Counted from the first letter of the stretch, positions 1 to 8,219 are shown. The stretch: 35,968 nucleotides of DNA from Egibacteraceae bacterium (GCA_030446745.1 JAUJMS010000012.1:48382-84349); one strand, 5' to 3'. Made by a program: numbers and translations. Notes: generated by a model from the letters alone, not told the origin.

Positions 1-413
1 CGGCCGACGCCGTACTCGGCGTAGATCGCGTCCTTGCGCACCAGGTCGTGGTGGGCGTCGTCGCCGAGGATCTCGACAATCGCGTGCGGGGCGACCCGGA
101 ACGCCCCGTGGCGGTCGGCGGGCTCGTCGCCGCGGCGGTACACGGCGACGTCCGGGCGGATCTTGCCCCGCGGCGACATCCACCAGGTGTCGAGCCGCAC
201 GATGAAACCTGGCGGACAGGCCGGCGCGAAGATCAGGTGCAGGCGCTGCAGCAGCAGCTGGTGCAGGTTGCCCACGGCGGACTCCCCGGTCGCGTGGAGG
301 GCGCCGTCGATGACCTCCAGACGTCCGAGCTCGGGGCGCTCCTTCTCCAGCGCCTCGAGGTCTGCCAGGGTGTAATCGGCGAGGCCGGTGACCATGCGCG
401 GAACGGTAGTCAC
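1..413 (-). CDS. Uma2 family (DUF820) nuclease-like protein, partial
   Basis: An open frame runs from a GTG at 413 (GAGGTG ribosome site just upstream) off the left edge, giving 137 codons without the C-terminus. The translation starts MTTVPRMVTGLADYTLADLE, then has GRLEVIDGALHATG, a GKIRPDVAVYRRGD segment and HAIVEILGDDAHHDLVRKDA. This order of a 'leyt..dle' start, an 'R.DvaV' strand and an 'IVEILs....d...K...Y' strand is typical of Uma2/DUF820 proteins, which have a PD-(D/E)XK-like nuclease fold. The Asp of RPDVAV and the Glu of IVEIL are the expected acidic residues. Family members are abundant in actinobacteria and cyanobacteria, but their substrate is not established. It lies downstream of the NUDIX gene on the same strand with a gap of about 97 nt. 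Confidence 0.8.
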   Translation of the reverse strand, partial: MTTVPRMVTGLADYTLADLEALEKERPELGRLEVIDGALHATGESAVGNLHQLLLQRLHLIFAPACPPGFIVRLDTWWMSPRGKIRPDVAVYRRGDEPADRHGAFRVAPHAIVEILGDDAHHDLVRKDAIYAEYGVG

Positions 414-510
414 GACGACACCTCACAAGGGCGAACAGGGTGGGGCGCTGTGGAAACGCCGCCGCGAGTGTACCGGCGACAACGGTCGGCGACCGGCTTG
501 GTGAGGCCCG

Positions 511-981
511 CTACGGGTCGCTCATCCGGTGAACGACTCGCTGCACGGCCCACGCGCTGGCCTCCTCGTGGAGCAGGGCCGCAGCTACATGTGTGGGTGT
601 CCAGGCGGTGACGTGGTCGTGCTCGACGGGATCGTGGGTGCGGGCGGCTACGCGGACGAAAAAGAACGAGCAGCGCTTGTTCCAGCACTCGCCGGTTGCC
701 GCGTCCACGACGTATTGCCCGGCCTCGCCGATGGCTTCGAGCGACAACGGCTCATAGCCAGTTTCCTCGAGCACCTCCCGGCAGAGTGCTTGAGCAGCCG
801 CTTCGCCGTCATGGAGTCCACCGCCAGGCAGGAAGTATCGCTGTCGCCACTGCACGAGCAGGATGCGCCCCACACCGCCGTCGCCGAAGACGACGCCGTA
901 GGCGCCTGGTCGCTCGACGACCCTCCCGCCCCTGGGCGGCCGGCCGAACTGTGGAGCCTGTGAACCCGGCGACCCAAGCAC
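511..981 (-). CDS. NUDIX hydrolase
   Basis: A 156-residue protein with a complete NUDIX box: G54, x5, E60, x7, then REVLEETGY (residues 69-76), so all Mg-binding and catalytic glutamates are present. NUDIX enzymes hydrolyse nucleoside diphosphates linked to another group; the substrate cannot be read from the sequence. The fold proper begins near residue 25 (PGAYGVVF). The first 20 residues are Pro/Gly-rich and may not be translated, but no better ATG or GTG lies inside, so the GTG at 981 is kept. It begins 3 nt after the stop of the PKD-like fragment and could be co-transcribed with it and the dehydrogenase upstream. Confidence 0.86.
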   Translation of the reverse strand: MLGSPGSQAPQFGRPPRGGRVVERPGAYGVVFGDGGVGRILLVQWRQRYFLPGGGLHDGEAAAQALCREVLEETGYEPLSLEAIGEAGQYVVDAATGECWNKRCSFFFVRVAARTHDPVEHDHVTAWTPTHVAAALLHEEASAWAVQRVVHRMSDP

Positions 982-984
982 CGG

Positions 985-1182
985 TCAGCCACCCACCACG
1001 ATCCTGCGGGCTTGGACCGCGATCGAATCCTCGGGGAAGCAGCCAGACGTGTACGCCGTGACGTCGACGGTGTAGACGCCAGGACGCCGGTATCGGTGGC
1101 CGCGCTTGCGACGCTCAGTCATGGGCTCGGGTTGCGCGCCTTCGTCGCATTCGACGTCCAGGTCCAGCTCAGACGTCCGCAC
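985..1182 (-). pseudogene. PKD-like domain fragment
   Basis: A 65-codon frame ends in HRYRRPGVYTVDVTAYTSGC and then ARRIVVGG. The pattern 'H.Y..pG.YtV.vta' is the final strand pair of a PKD (polycystic-kidney-disease type, Ig-like) domain, normally found in secreted proteins. No signal peptide and no front half of the domain are visible. The frame stays open upstream into the end of the dehydrogenase gene (adding a CAGGCGTAPS stretch) without a convincing start. It is most likely the 3' remnant of a secreted PKD protein. A short intact gene starting at the GTG at 1182 is possible but would lack half the domain. Confidence 0.4.
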
Positions 1183-1234
1183 GGACGGCGCAGTTCCGCA
1201 GCCTCCGGCGCAAGGCGTTTGCTGCCCTCGCCCC

Positions 1235-2323
1235 TTACCGCCCCGGCAGCCAGAAGCCGCGCAGGCGTCCGACGGAGGCGATGCGGCGCTCGGCGACCAG
1301 CTCGGCGGCGGTCTCGGTCGACACGCCCCGCGTGTCGGCCATCGCGAACACCTCGAGCAGGCGTTGGCCGATCTGCTCGACGCGCGCCCTCGCGCGCTGG
1401 GGGCAGTGGCCGTCCGGGTGCAGCTCGTCGCCGACCTGGATCAGCCCGCCGGCGTTGATGACGTAGTCCGGGGCGTAGAGGACCCCGGCCGCGCGCAGGT
1501 CCTCGGCGTGGCGCTCCTCGAGCAGCTGGTTGTTCGCCGCCCCGGCGACGACACGGCACTGCAGCTCGGGGATCGTCGCGTCGTTGAGCACCCCGCCGAG
1601 TGCGTTGGGGCTGTACACGTCGGCGTCGACGGCGTGGACCTTGTCGTTGGCGACGACCTCGGCGCCGAAGCGCTCCGCGCAGCGCGCCGTGGCGTCGTCG
1701 TCGATGTCGGAGACGGTCAGCCGGGCGCCCTCGGCGGCGAGGTGCTCGGCGAGCTTGTAGCCGACCTTGCCGACGCCCTGCACGGCGACGTGGCGCCCGG
1801 CCAGGTCGTCGCTGCCGGCGACGTGGCGCAGGCACGCCTTGATCCCCAGGTACGTGCCGTAGGCGGTGAGCACGCTCGAGTCACCAGACCCGCCCTCGAC
1901 GACGTCGGTGCCCGTCGCCCAGCGGGTCTCGCGCCCTACCAGCGCGAGGTCGGCGGGGTAGGTGCCGACGTCGCAGGCGGTGACGTAGCGCCCGCCCAGG
2001 CTCTCGACCACGCGCCCGTAGGCGCGCAGCAGGGCTTCGGACTTGTCGACGGCCGGGTCGCCGACGATCACCGCCTTGCCACCGCCGAGGTCGAGCCCGG
2101 CGCAGGCGGCCTTGTACGCCATGCCCTTGGACAGCCGTAGCACGTCGACGAGCGCGTCCTCCTCGCTGGCGTACGGATAGAACCGCGTGCCGCCGAGCGC
2201 GGGGCCCAGCGCGGTCGAGTAGATGGCGACGATGCAGCGCAGGCCGCTGTCCGGGTCGTTGCCGAACACGACCTGCTCATGACCGCCGTCCTGGCCGCCG
2301 AGCAGGCTGAAAGGTCCCTCCAT
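1235..2323 (-). CDS. Glu/Leu/Phe/Val dehydrogenase (valine/leucine-type)
   Basis: NAD(P)-dependent oxidative deamination of branched-chain amino acids, feeding their catabolism in the cytoplasm. The 362-residue protein has the family's N-terminal catalytic domain with LSKGM and DLGGGKAVI, which carry the two active-site lysines, and YVTACDVGTYPADL. A Rossmann domain follows with VQGVGKVGYKLAEHL, then SPNALGGVLND and VAGAANNQLLEE. All match leucine/valine dehydrogenases of Bacillus and Streptomyces and fit the usual length of about 360. The ATG at 2323 is chosen because AAGGAG lies 8 nt upstream; an in-frame GTG/ATG at 2356 would add 11 unconserved residues. Leucine and valine preference cannot be told apart by eye, so no symbol is given. 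Confidence 0.93.
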   Translation of the reverse strand: MEGPFSLLGGQDGGHEQVVFGNDPDSGLRCIVAIYSTALGPALGGTRFYPYASEEDALVDVLRLSKGMAYKAACAGLDLGGGKAVIVGDPAVDKSEALLRAYGRVVESLGGRYVTACDVGTYPADLALVGRETRWATGTDVVEGGSGDSSVLTAYGTYLGIKACLRHVAGSDDLAGRHVAVQGVGKVGYKLAEHLAAEGARLTVSDIDDDATARCAERFGAEVVANDKVHAVDADVYSPNALGGVLNDATIPELQCRVVAGAANNQLLEERHAEDLRAAGVLYAPDYVINAGGLIQVGDELHPDGHCPQRARARVEQIGQRLLEVFAMADTRGVSTETAAELVAERRIASVGRLRGFWLPGR

Positions 2324-2447
2324 GGCCGCCGCTCCTTGTTGCGGGCCGGACCGCAATGCGCGTCGTGGTCAGTTGCCGCATGCTAGTCGTTGCCTGGAGC
2401 GGCCTCGGCCGACAAAGGGCTACCCAAGATTGCGGATCCGTGGTATT

Positions 2448-2467
2448 CCCATAACGGCGCGTATGGG
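2448..2467. promoter_or_regulatory. Inverted repeat upstream of bldC
   Basis: CCCATA and TATGGG flank an 8-nt spacer, a perfect 6-bp dyad about 75 nt before the bldC start. It lies in the otherwise empty interval 2324-2542 between the divergent dehydrogenase and bldC, and could be an operator or part of the bldC promoter. No strong -35/-10 pair is evident, so the role is inferred from position only. Confidence 0.35.
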
Positions 2468-2542
2468 CTACGCTTTGCCGGGGAAGCGGCCTATGACCGC
2501 TTCGCTGGGCCACGGCGGGACGACCGAGGGATTGGAGCAACC

Positions 2543-2743
2543 ATGGCAAGCACGAAGCCCGACGACGAGCTGCTGACGCCGGCAGAGGTCGCGAAGATGT
2601 TCCGGGTGGACCCCAAGACGGTGACGCGCTGGGCGAAGTCCGGCAAGCTGTCGTCGATCCGCACCCTCGGCGGTCACCGCCGGTACCGCGCGAACGAGGT
2701 CAACGGTCTGCTCGACGGTCAGCAGCAGGCGGCGTCCGAGTAA
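2543..2743 (+). CDS. bldC: BldC-family MerR-like DNA-binding regulator
   Basis: A 66-residue protein that is almost entirely a winged helix-turn-helix: LLTPAEVAKMFRVDPKTVTR, then WAKSGKLSSIRTLGGHRRYR. This is nearly the sequence and exactly the size of Streptomyces BldC, a small MerR-like protein that binds DNA cooperatively on direct repeats and times development by holding back early sporulation genes. The ATG at 2543 with GGAG upstream is used; the same frame is open further upstream, but that part is not conserved. It stands alone between the divergent dehydrogenase gene and the FG-GAP gene. Function in this organism, which may not sporulate, is inferred from homology. Confidence 0.93.
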   Translation: MASTKPDDELLTPAEVAKMFRVDPKTVTRWAKSGKLSSIRTLGGHRRYRANEVNGLLDGQQQAASE

Positions 2744-2758
2744 CACCGGGTAACACCA

Positions 2759-2776
2759 GCCGGCGGTCGGGCCGGC
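2759..2776 (+). terminator. Weak GC hairpin after bldC
   Basis: GCCGGC, a 6-nt loop and GCCGGC lie 16 nt after the bldC stop. There is no U-tract, as is common for actinobacterial terminators. Two copies of TAACACC (2741-2757) immediately precede it. The short arms make this a weak call. Confidence 0.3.
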
Positions 2777-2832
2777 CCAGCACACGCCGCGGCGGGGACC
2801 CCTCGGCGGCGACAACCGAAGGCGGGGAGGCC

Positions 2833-4827
2833 ATGCGCGTTGCGCGGCCGTTGTCGTTGTCCGTTGCCGGCGCGCTCGTCGCGGCGCTGCTCACACCCGT
2901 CACGGCCGGCGCGGGCACCGCGGCCTCGGCCGCGGTCGTCCGTTCGCGCGCGGTGACGCACGCCGACGCGACCCTGGCACGGGTGCGCGTTCGTGACGGG
3001 GTCGCCCGGTTGCGCGGTCAGCGCGCCTGGCCGTTGGGGCTGCAGGGAGACGCCACGCCCGCCGCCGCACGACGGGCCGCCGTTGCGGCGCTGGTGCGGC
3101 TCGGCTTGCCGCTGCCCGTCGCGGCGGCCGCCGCCGACGAGGATGCGTCCTCCGGCGGGAGCGCGTCGTTCGACGCCTTCGAGTTCGTCCAACCCGCCGG
3201 CGACCTCGACCGGGACGGCAAGCGCGACGTGCTCAGCGAGCGCTTCGTGTTCTCCGAGGACGGCGAGTCATTGACGCTCGTCGCGCGCCGCGGCGTCAAC
3301 GGCGCCAAGCTGTGGAGCCGCGACATGGGCGACGGCTTCGGCTTCGCGATGCCGGCCCGCGTCGGCGAGGACGGCGCGGCGGGGGTGCTGCTGCTCACGT
3401 TCGACGGATCCGGCGAAGACGCGTTCGTCGCCGGCGTGTGGCGCCAGACGCTGACGGTCACCGCGCTGCGGGGCACCGACGGTGCACCGCTGTGGACTCG
3501 CAGCTTCGACGGCGTGATCGCCGACAGCGTTGGCGGGTTCGCCGTCACCGGGCTCGCGATCAACGTCGCGCCGCTCGACGCGGTGGGCAACCGCGCGACC
3601 GACGTGCTCGTCAGCACGCTCGACATCGCGGCGGTCGCCGGCCAGGGCGTCGGCCAGGGCACCGTCGAGGTTCTCGACGGCGGCGACGGGTCGACCGTGG
3701 CGACGGCCGAGGAAGGTGGCATGAACACGCTGCCGATCGCGACGCCGGCGGGCGACCTCGACGCGAACGGCGGTGACGACCTCATCTTCTTCACCGAGCG
3801 CGAGGACGATGAGCCCGGGCCGTCGGGCACCGTCGTGGGGATCGCGAGCAGCGACGGGAGCGAGCTGTGGCGCACCGACGACCTCGCCGTCGACGCGTTC
3901 GCCTTCGTCGACGACCCGGGCGACATGGACGGGGACGGGCACGACGAGGTCCTCAGCTCGTCGTTCTTCGGGCGCAGCTTCGTGCTCGACGGTGCCACGG
4001 GGGTGCGGCGGTGGAGTCGCCGCGGTCAGATCGCCTACCCGCTCGGCGACGCGACCGGCGACCGGCTGCCCGAGGTGGCGCTGACCACGATCGTGGATCC
4101 GTTCTTCTTCGGCGAGTTCGGCTTTGCGACGGAGGGCGGAGCGGGGCTGCCGCTGCCGTTGCCGCTGGCCACCGCCGGCCTCGGTGGCGGCAGCGTCGCT
4201 GCCAGCAGCGGCGGCGGTGGCGGCAGCGTCTCGGCCGGCGGGGGGCGCGGCGGCCCGCGCATCGGGGTGGTGACCAAGGTCATCGACGTCACCGGCGACG
4301 TGGTGCGCCGCGACCGCACGACCGTGCCGTTCCCGTCGGGCAACAGTGTGACGTTCGTCGAGTTCGGGATCGCGGGCGACCTCGACGGCGACCGGCGGCG
4401 CGACAGCCTCGCCAGCGTCGTCGTCGCCGACATCGACGCCGAGCGCTTCTCGTCGAAGCGCCGGTTCCTGTCCGGCAGGACCGGCCGGCGGCTGTGGTCG
4501 CCCGAGGGCGGCGACCAGCCGGTGGGCGCCGCCGTCGACGGTGACGGCGACGATGTCGTCCGCCTCGACCCCAGCGGTCCCGGGCTGCGCGTCGCGGCGC
4601 TGCGCGGCGACGACGGGAGCCGCCTGTGGGGCCGGCGGCTCCGGACCCGAGGCTCCGGCGGCGGCTTCGCTCAGGCGGCCGACCTGACCGGCGACGGTCG
4701 CGCCGAGGTGATCCTGCTCACCGACAACGGCGTCACGCGGGTCCTCGGTGCGCGCCGCGGGGCGACGCGCTGGTCGACCGGCGGTGGTCCGCCGGCCGCG
4801 CAGCCGACGCCCACCGAACCGGAGTAG
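2833..4827 (+). CDS. Secreted FG-GAP/VCBS-like repeat protein
   Basis: A 664-residue exported protein. Residues 1-30 form a Sec signal (MRVARPLSLSVAGALVAALL, ending ...AASA). The body contains at least five copies of an Asp-rich calcium-loop motif in a beta-propeller context: PAGDLDRDGKRDVL, PAGDLDANGGDDLI, DPGDMDGDGHDEVL, IAGDLDGDRRRDSL and AADLTGDGRAEVIL. These alternate with 'DG..LW.R' strands such as GVNGAKLWSRDM and GDDGSRLWGRRL, resembling FG-GAP/VCBS and PQQ-like propellers. A low-complexity Gly/Ser linker lies near residues 445-475. The tail is Pro/Thr-rich. There is no anchor, so it is probably released or loosely surface-bound. The role is unknown; adhesion or ligand binding is typical for such propellers. 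Confidence 0.82.
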   Translation: MRVARPLSLSVAGALVAALLTPVTAGAGTAASAAVVRSRAVTHADATLARVRVRDGVARLRGQRAWPLGLQGDATPAAARRAAVAALVRLGLPLPVAAAAADEDASSGGSASFDAFEFVQPAGDLDRDGKRDVLSERFVFSEDGESLTLVARRGVNGAKLWSRDMGDGFGFAMPARVGEDGAAGVLLLTFDGSGEDAFVAGVWRQTLTVTALRGTDGAPLWTRSFDGVIADSVGGFAVTGLAINVAPLDAVGNRATDVLVSTLDIAAVAGQGVGQGTVEVLDGGDGSTVATAEEGGMNTLPIATPAGDLDANGGDDLIFFTEREDDEPGPSGTVVGIASSDGSELWRTDDLAVDAFAFVDDPGDMDGDGHDEVLSSSFFGRSFVLDGATGVRRWSRRGQIAYPLGDATGDRLPEVALTTIVDPFFFGEFGFATEGGAGLPLPLPLATAGLGGGSVAASSGGGGGSVSAGGGRGGPRIGVVTKVIDVTGDVVRRDRTTVPFPSGNSVTFVEFGIAGDLDGDRRRDSLASVVVADIDAERFSSKRRFLSGRTGRRLWSPEGGDQPVGAAVDGDGDDVVRLDPSGPGLRVAALRGDDGSRLWGRRLRTRGSGGGFAQAADLTGDGRAEVILLTDNGVTRVLGARRGATRWSTGGGPPAAQPTPTEPE

Positions 4828-4844
4828 CCCCGCGCACGCAGGAA

Positions 4845-4860
4845 CCCCGGCCGGCCGGGG
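4845..4860 (+). terminator. GC palindrome after the FG-GAP gene
   Basis: CCCCGGCCGGCCGGGG is a perfect 16-nt palindrome 18 nt after the stop codon of the FG-GAP gene and before the next gene's ribosome site. It may act as a terminator, but it has no loop and no U-tract. Confidence 0.35.
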
Positions 4861-4898
4861 CGAAGTCTGCGGCAACGCCTCGGAAAGGTTGCCGCTCC

Positions 4899-5928
4899 AT
4901 GCGCCGTCGCCTGCTGCCCGCCCTCGCGCTGATCACCGCGCTGCTCGCCGGCGTCCTGCCGGCCGGGGCGCAGCCGGCGGCACCGGCCGCGCTGCCCGAC
5001 CTCGACGTCGTCGACCCGGTGCGATTCGACTACGGCGACGCGATCGTCGAGCACCGCCAGGTGCCCAGCCGCAACGGCGTCGACCTCATCTGGATCGACA
5101 TCATCCGCCCGCGCACCGCTGAACCGGTGCCGGCGATCATGATGGTCTCCCCGTACTTCAACACCCTGGGGCGCGGCTGGCGCGGCGAGCTGAAGACGCC
5201 CCATCAGGGTCCGAGCAACCCCGGGCTTGCGGTGACGCGCCTGCTCGGTGCCGGCACGCGCGAGACGCGGTTCCCCGGAGTGGTACGACGAGTACTTCGT
5301 CCCGCGCGGGTACGCCTACGTCGCGATGGACCTGCGCGGTACGCGCAACAGCTCGGGCTGCCAGGTGTACGGCGACCGCGACGAGGTCTTCGACCCGTCG
5401 ACTGGATCGCCGACCAGCCGTGGCCCAACGGCAAGCGACACGGTGCCGCCGAGGTTGGACGCCAGCGTGCCGCCGGCGCTCGACCCGACCCGAACGCCAG
5501 ACTCGCGGGACCGGAGTTCCAGGTGCAGCGCGCCGACCGGGCGTGGGAGGACGGCGGCGCGTTCCCTGCAAGCAGCGGCGACCTCGCCCTGTCGCTGACG
5601 CCCGACGGCGCCGCGGTCGCCGGCGACGCCGCCGACGGGGCGCTGACCTACCGCGACGGTCCCAACGGCAGCGGCCCGGCGTCACAGGTGTTCGTCACCG
5701 CCCCGTTCACCCAGGACACCGTTGAAGAAGTGGTAGTCGTACCAGCGGTCGATCGCGCGGATCGGGATGATCGCCGCGAGCGCGTCGGGGTGACGACCGG
5801 ACATCGGCTGCTCGGCGGCGGCACCGATGGCGATCGTGCCGTCGTAGGAGCCGCCGGTCATGCCGACTTTGTTCACGGGCAGCGGCGGCAGCCGGGTCCT
5901 GCTGCCGGTCGCGCCTGTCAGCCGCTGA
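4899..5928 (+). pseudogene. Xaa-Pro dipeptidyl-peptidase (S15/CocE-like), scrambled
   Basis: This is a secreted S15-type serine hydrolase in pieces. The ATG at 4899 opens a signal peptide (MRRRLLPALALITALLAGVL) and the normal N-terminal strands up to about 5275. The frame then slips at a CCCC run, and the +1 frame carries PEWYDEYFVPRGYAYVAMDL and RGTRNSSGCQVYGDRDEVFD. It slips back at about 5398 into DWIADQPWPNGK. What should follow, the nucleophile segment VGMTGGSYDGTIAIG through IDRWYDYHFFNGV, is instead encoded on the opposite strand at about 5718-5874. Plus-strand C-terminal-domain sequence lies before it (PEFQVQRADRAWEDGGAF, SQVFVTAPFTQD) and after it (TGSGGSRVLLPVAPVSR, stop at 5928). 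Large parts of the family's roughly 600 residues are missing. The locus cannot make a working enzyme as written. A misassembled contig is the main alternative to true decay. Confidence 0.8.
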
Positions 5929-6267
5929 CGCGCGCGCGCTGAGGCCGGCGCCGCCGTCAGGCGCCCCGCCGCCGCAGCGACGCGTCAGGCCGAGTCTTTC
6001 GCCGCCGGCCGTCTTGCGCCGCAGCGCGTCCTCGTCGCCGCCCAGATCCGCGTCGCCGCCGAGATCCGCGCCGCCGAGCGTCCCGCCGCCGCCGCCGGGA
6101 CCGGCGGAGCCGATGACCGCCCCGCCGGGCGAGCCGATGCCCGCGCCGGGCGTGTCCGCGTCGGTCAGCCCGGTCGGCTGCGGCTGTGCGCGGCCGGTGC
6201 CCTCGTCGCGGCCGGTCTCTCCGCCGACCTCGTCGCCGCCGGCGTCGTCGCGCTGCTGGTCGCCCAT
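5707..6267 (-). CDS. Gly/Asp-rich hypothetical protein, 3' end chimeric
   Basis: The ATG at 6267 has an excellent ribosome site (GAAAGGTGAGGGG). The first 95 or so residues are hydrophilic and low-complexity: MGDQQRDDAGGDEVGGETGR, then GGAVIGSAGPGGGGGTLGG and tandem GGADLGGDADLGGDED. No domain is recognised; short Gly/Asp-rich cytoplasmic proteins of this style are common in actinobacteria and other radiotolerant or desiccation-tolerant bacteria. From about 5930 onward the frame enters the scrambled peptidase locus and reads the inverted peptidase core in a wrong frame, so the last 70-75 residues are not credible. The true 3' end was probably lost in that rearrangement. Confidence 0.45.
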   Translation of the reverse strand: MGDQQRDDAGGDEVGGETGRDEGTGRAQPQPTGLTDADTPGAGIGSPGGAVIGSAGPGGGGGTLGGADLGGDADLGGDEDALRRKTAGGERLGLTRRCGGGAPDGGAGLSARASAADRRDRQQDPAAAAAREQSRHDRRLLRRHDRHRCRRRAADVRSSPRRARGDHPDPRDRPLVRLPLLQRCPG

Positions 6268-6320
6268 CCCCTCACCTTTCGTCGTGCTGGGCGACCAGCC
6301 GTACCCGCGCGGGGCGCCGG

Positions 6321-6554
6321 CTACCGCGCCGCCGCGGCGCGGATGGCGACCGCGCGTTCGCTGTAGACAGCGGGCCGCTCGGCCAGTGTCCCGCCCTCGA
6401 CGTCGACCCAGTAGTCGAACAGCGGAGAACCGTCCGCGCGCTTCGCGCCGGCGGCGGCGATAACGTGGCAGTACACGACCAGCCCGGCGCACGCCGGGTT
6501 GCCCAAGACATCGACGCGGGTCAGTGGCGCGACGGCGACGCGGAGCAGCCGCAA
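6321..6554 (-). CDS. Small hypothetical protein
   Basis: A 77-residue frame from a TTG at 6554. It starts 13 nt after the stop of the membrane protein upstream on the same strand and ends 53 nt before the Gly/Asp-rich gene, so its position suits an operon. The composition is protein-like: VLGNPACAGLVVYCHVIAAA, then GSPLFDYWVDVEGGTLAERP. No signal peptide or known domain is recognised. Two cysteines lie seven residues apart (ACAGLVVYC). No clear ribosome site supports the TTG. It could instead be a longer or shorter frame, and a shadow frame is not excluded. Confidence 0.42.
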   Translation of the reverse strand: MRLLRVAVAPLTRVDVLGNPACAGLVVYCHVIAAAGAKRADGSPLFDYWVDVEGGTLAERPAVYSERAVAIRAAAAR

Positions 6555-6567
6555 CGACGGCGATACG

Positions 6568-8109
6568 TCACGGGTGACCGGCGTGCCCGTACACCGCGGT
6601 CGCCGCCGTGCGGATGACGAGTTCGCTGGCGGCCGGCCGCGCCGCCGGACCGGACGCCGCCGTCACGACGATGGACAGGTCCTCGCCCCCGGTCGAGCGG
6701 CGGTGTTCGCCGTACATGTCGACGTGCTGGGAGTCCACGGTCACGGTCCGGCCGGCGCGGTCCAGCGCGACGGCGATCGCCGCCGTGATCGGCCACTGTC
6801 CGCGTCCGGCGATGCGCAGGCGCACGGTCGCCGCGCAGTGCTCACGGGCGTACGCGACGACCGCCGGCGCGGCGGCCGCGCTGGCGGGATGCGACGCGGC
6901 GGCGGCCGGCGGCACCCGGACGAACCCCACGCCGGCGGTCACGGCGAGCGCCGCCGTCACGGCGGCGACACTGCGCGGCCAGCGTTGTGCCGCCGCGACG
7001 GCCAGCGCGAGCCACACCGCCGTCGGCGCGGCCACCATCCAGAACACGAGGTAGCCGAGGAACGGCCCGGCGACCCGCGTCGCGGACACCACGCAGACGG
7101 CGCCGGCGAGCAGCCCGGTGGCGCTCAGCGCGGTGACGGCGGCGTCACGCCGGCGCACGCCGACCACCAGACCGGCCACACCGGCGGCCACCGACACGAC
7201 GACCACCGCGATCGGTGCGGCCGGGATCACCGGCGGCAGGTCGGCGGCGGGCTTTCCCAGCGGCAGGGCGCTCGCGCCGACGGTGTAGGCGAGCGCCGCC
7301 TCGCCCAACGAGTGACCGTCGCGGTCAGCGGCCACGAAGCGGGCGAGCCGTACCGCGTTGCCGTCGGCCCAGACCTGCTCGACCAGCGGCGGCGCCCACA
7401 GCAACGCGAGGGCGGCGAGGCATACGACCGCAACGGCGCTTGTACGGGCCTGGCCGCTCGGGAACGTGCCGGCCGGCGCGGTGCCGTCGGCGGGCCCCGC
7501 TGAGCGCTGCCGCCGGCGCCACACGACCGCGGCGACCGCCCCCGCGAGCAGCACGCCGACGTAGGGGGCGGTCGCGACGTTGGTCTGCACCACGAACGAC
7601 CCGACGAGCGCCGCGGCCACCACCGCCCCGCCCGAACCCGCCACGCCGGCGGCGCACAGCACGGTGAACAGCACGCCGGGTACGACGACCACGTAGGGGT
7701 TCCACGGGTCGGCGAGCCACGCCGGGCCGACCGCCACGATCAGCGCGAGGATCGTCAACCCGGCGCCCCAGGCGCCGCGACCACCCGCCAGCCGGCCGAC
7801 GACCGCGACGACGGCGACCGCGGCGCCCGCGTTGACGAGCAGCGCCCCGACGCGCAGCCCGGCGAGCCCGTCGACCAGCCGGTATGGCAGCGCGAGGACG
7901 TAGAAGTACGCCGGCCCGGGGTGGTTCCAGCCGAACCGTGACCACGGGCCGAGCAGGCGGCGCCCCGCGAGCGCCTCGCGCGTCGCCAGCTCGAGCAGGC
8001 TCGCGTCGCCGCCGGCGTGCACCTCGCCGCTCCCGTCGAGCAGCAGCGCCACGATCCCGACCAGCAGCGGCGCCGCGACGACGAGCAGCGGCAACCGGCG
8101 CTCCACGCC
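6568..8109 (-). CDS. GT-C-like polytopic membrane protein (putative glycosyltransferase)
   Basis: A 513-residue protein with about ten or eleven hydrophobic spans from VERRLPLLVVAAPLLVGIVA to near residue 400, and a soluble C-terminal tail. Just after the first span comes GGDASLLELATREALAGRRL, then GPWSRFGWNHPGPAYFYVLA. An acidic first extracytoplasmic loop followed by 'G.(Y/W)SRFGW.HPGP..FY' is seen in actinobacterial GT-C-fold membrane proteins related to lipid-linked sugar transferases. The acceptor and donor are unknown. The GTG at 8109 is preferred because it places a positively charged start right before the first span; the frame is open to 8211, but that part is arginine-rich and unlike a protein start. 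It diverges from the phosphoribosyltransferase gene across 110 nt. Confidence 0.72.
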   Translation of the reverse strand, partial: GVERRLPLLVVAAPLLVGIVALLLDGSGEVHAGGDASLLELATREALAGRRLLGPWSRFGWNHPGPAYFYVLALPYRLVDGLAGLRVGALLVNAGAAVAVVAVVGRLAGGRGAWGAGLTILALIVAVGPAWLADPWNPYVVVVPGVLFTVLCAAGVAGSGGAVVAAALVGSFVVQTNVATAPYVGVLLAGAVAAVVWRRRQRSAGPADGTAPAGTFPSGQARTSAVAVVCLAALALLWAPPLVEQVWADGNAVRLARFVAADRDGHSLGEAALAYTVGASALPLGKPAADLPPVIPAAPIAVVVVSVAAGVAGLVVGVRRRDAAVTALSATGLLAGAVCVVSATRVAGPFLGYLVFWMVAAPTAVWLALAVAAAQRWPRSVAAVTAALAVTAGVGFVRVPPAAAASHPASAAAAPAVVAYAREHCAATVRLRIAGRGQWPITAAIAVALDRAGRTVTVDSQHVDMYGEHRRSTGGEDLSIVVTAASGPAARPAASELVIRTAATAVYGHAGHP

Positions 8110-8219
8110 CGAACGGTAGCACCGGCCCTCACGGCCGCAGTCCCCAAAGGCGCTGCTTGGCCGCCCCCGGCGGCGGGCATGGACCGAGCAAGGGATCAGC
8201 GACAAGGTCAAGGAACGCC

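Noticed and set aside
1106-2140. Plus-strand open frame of about 344 codons
   Set aside because: Antisense of the valine/leucine-type dehydrogenase, whose motifs and start are clear.
3268-4875. Minus-strand open frame of about 535 codons
   Set aside because: Antisense shadow of the FG-GAP repeat gene; composition is typical of a shadow frame.
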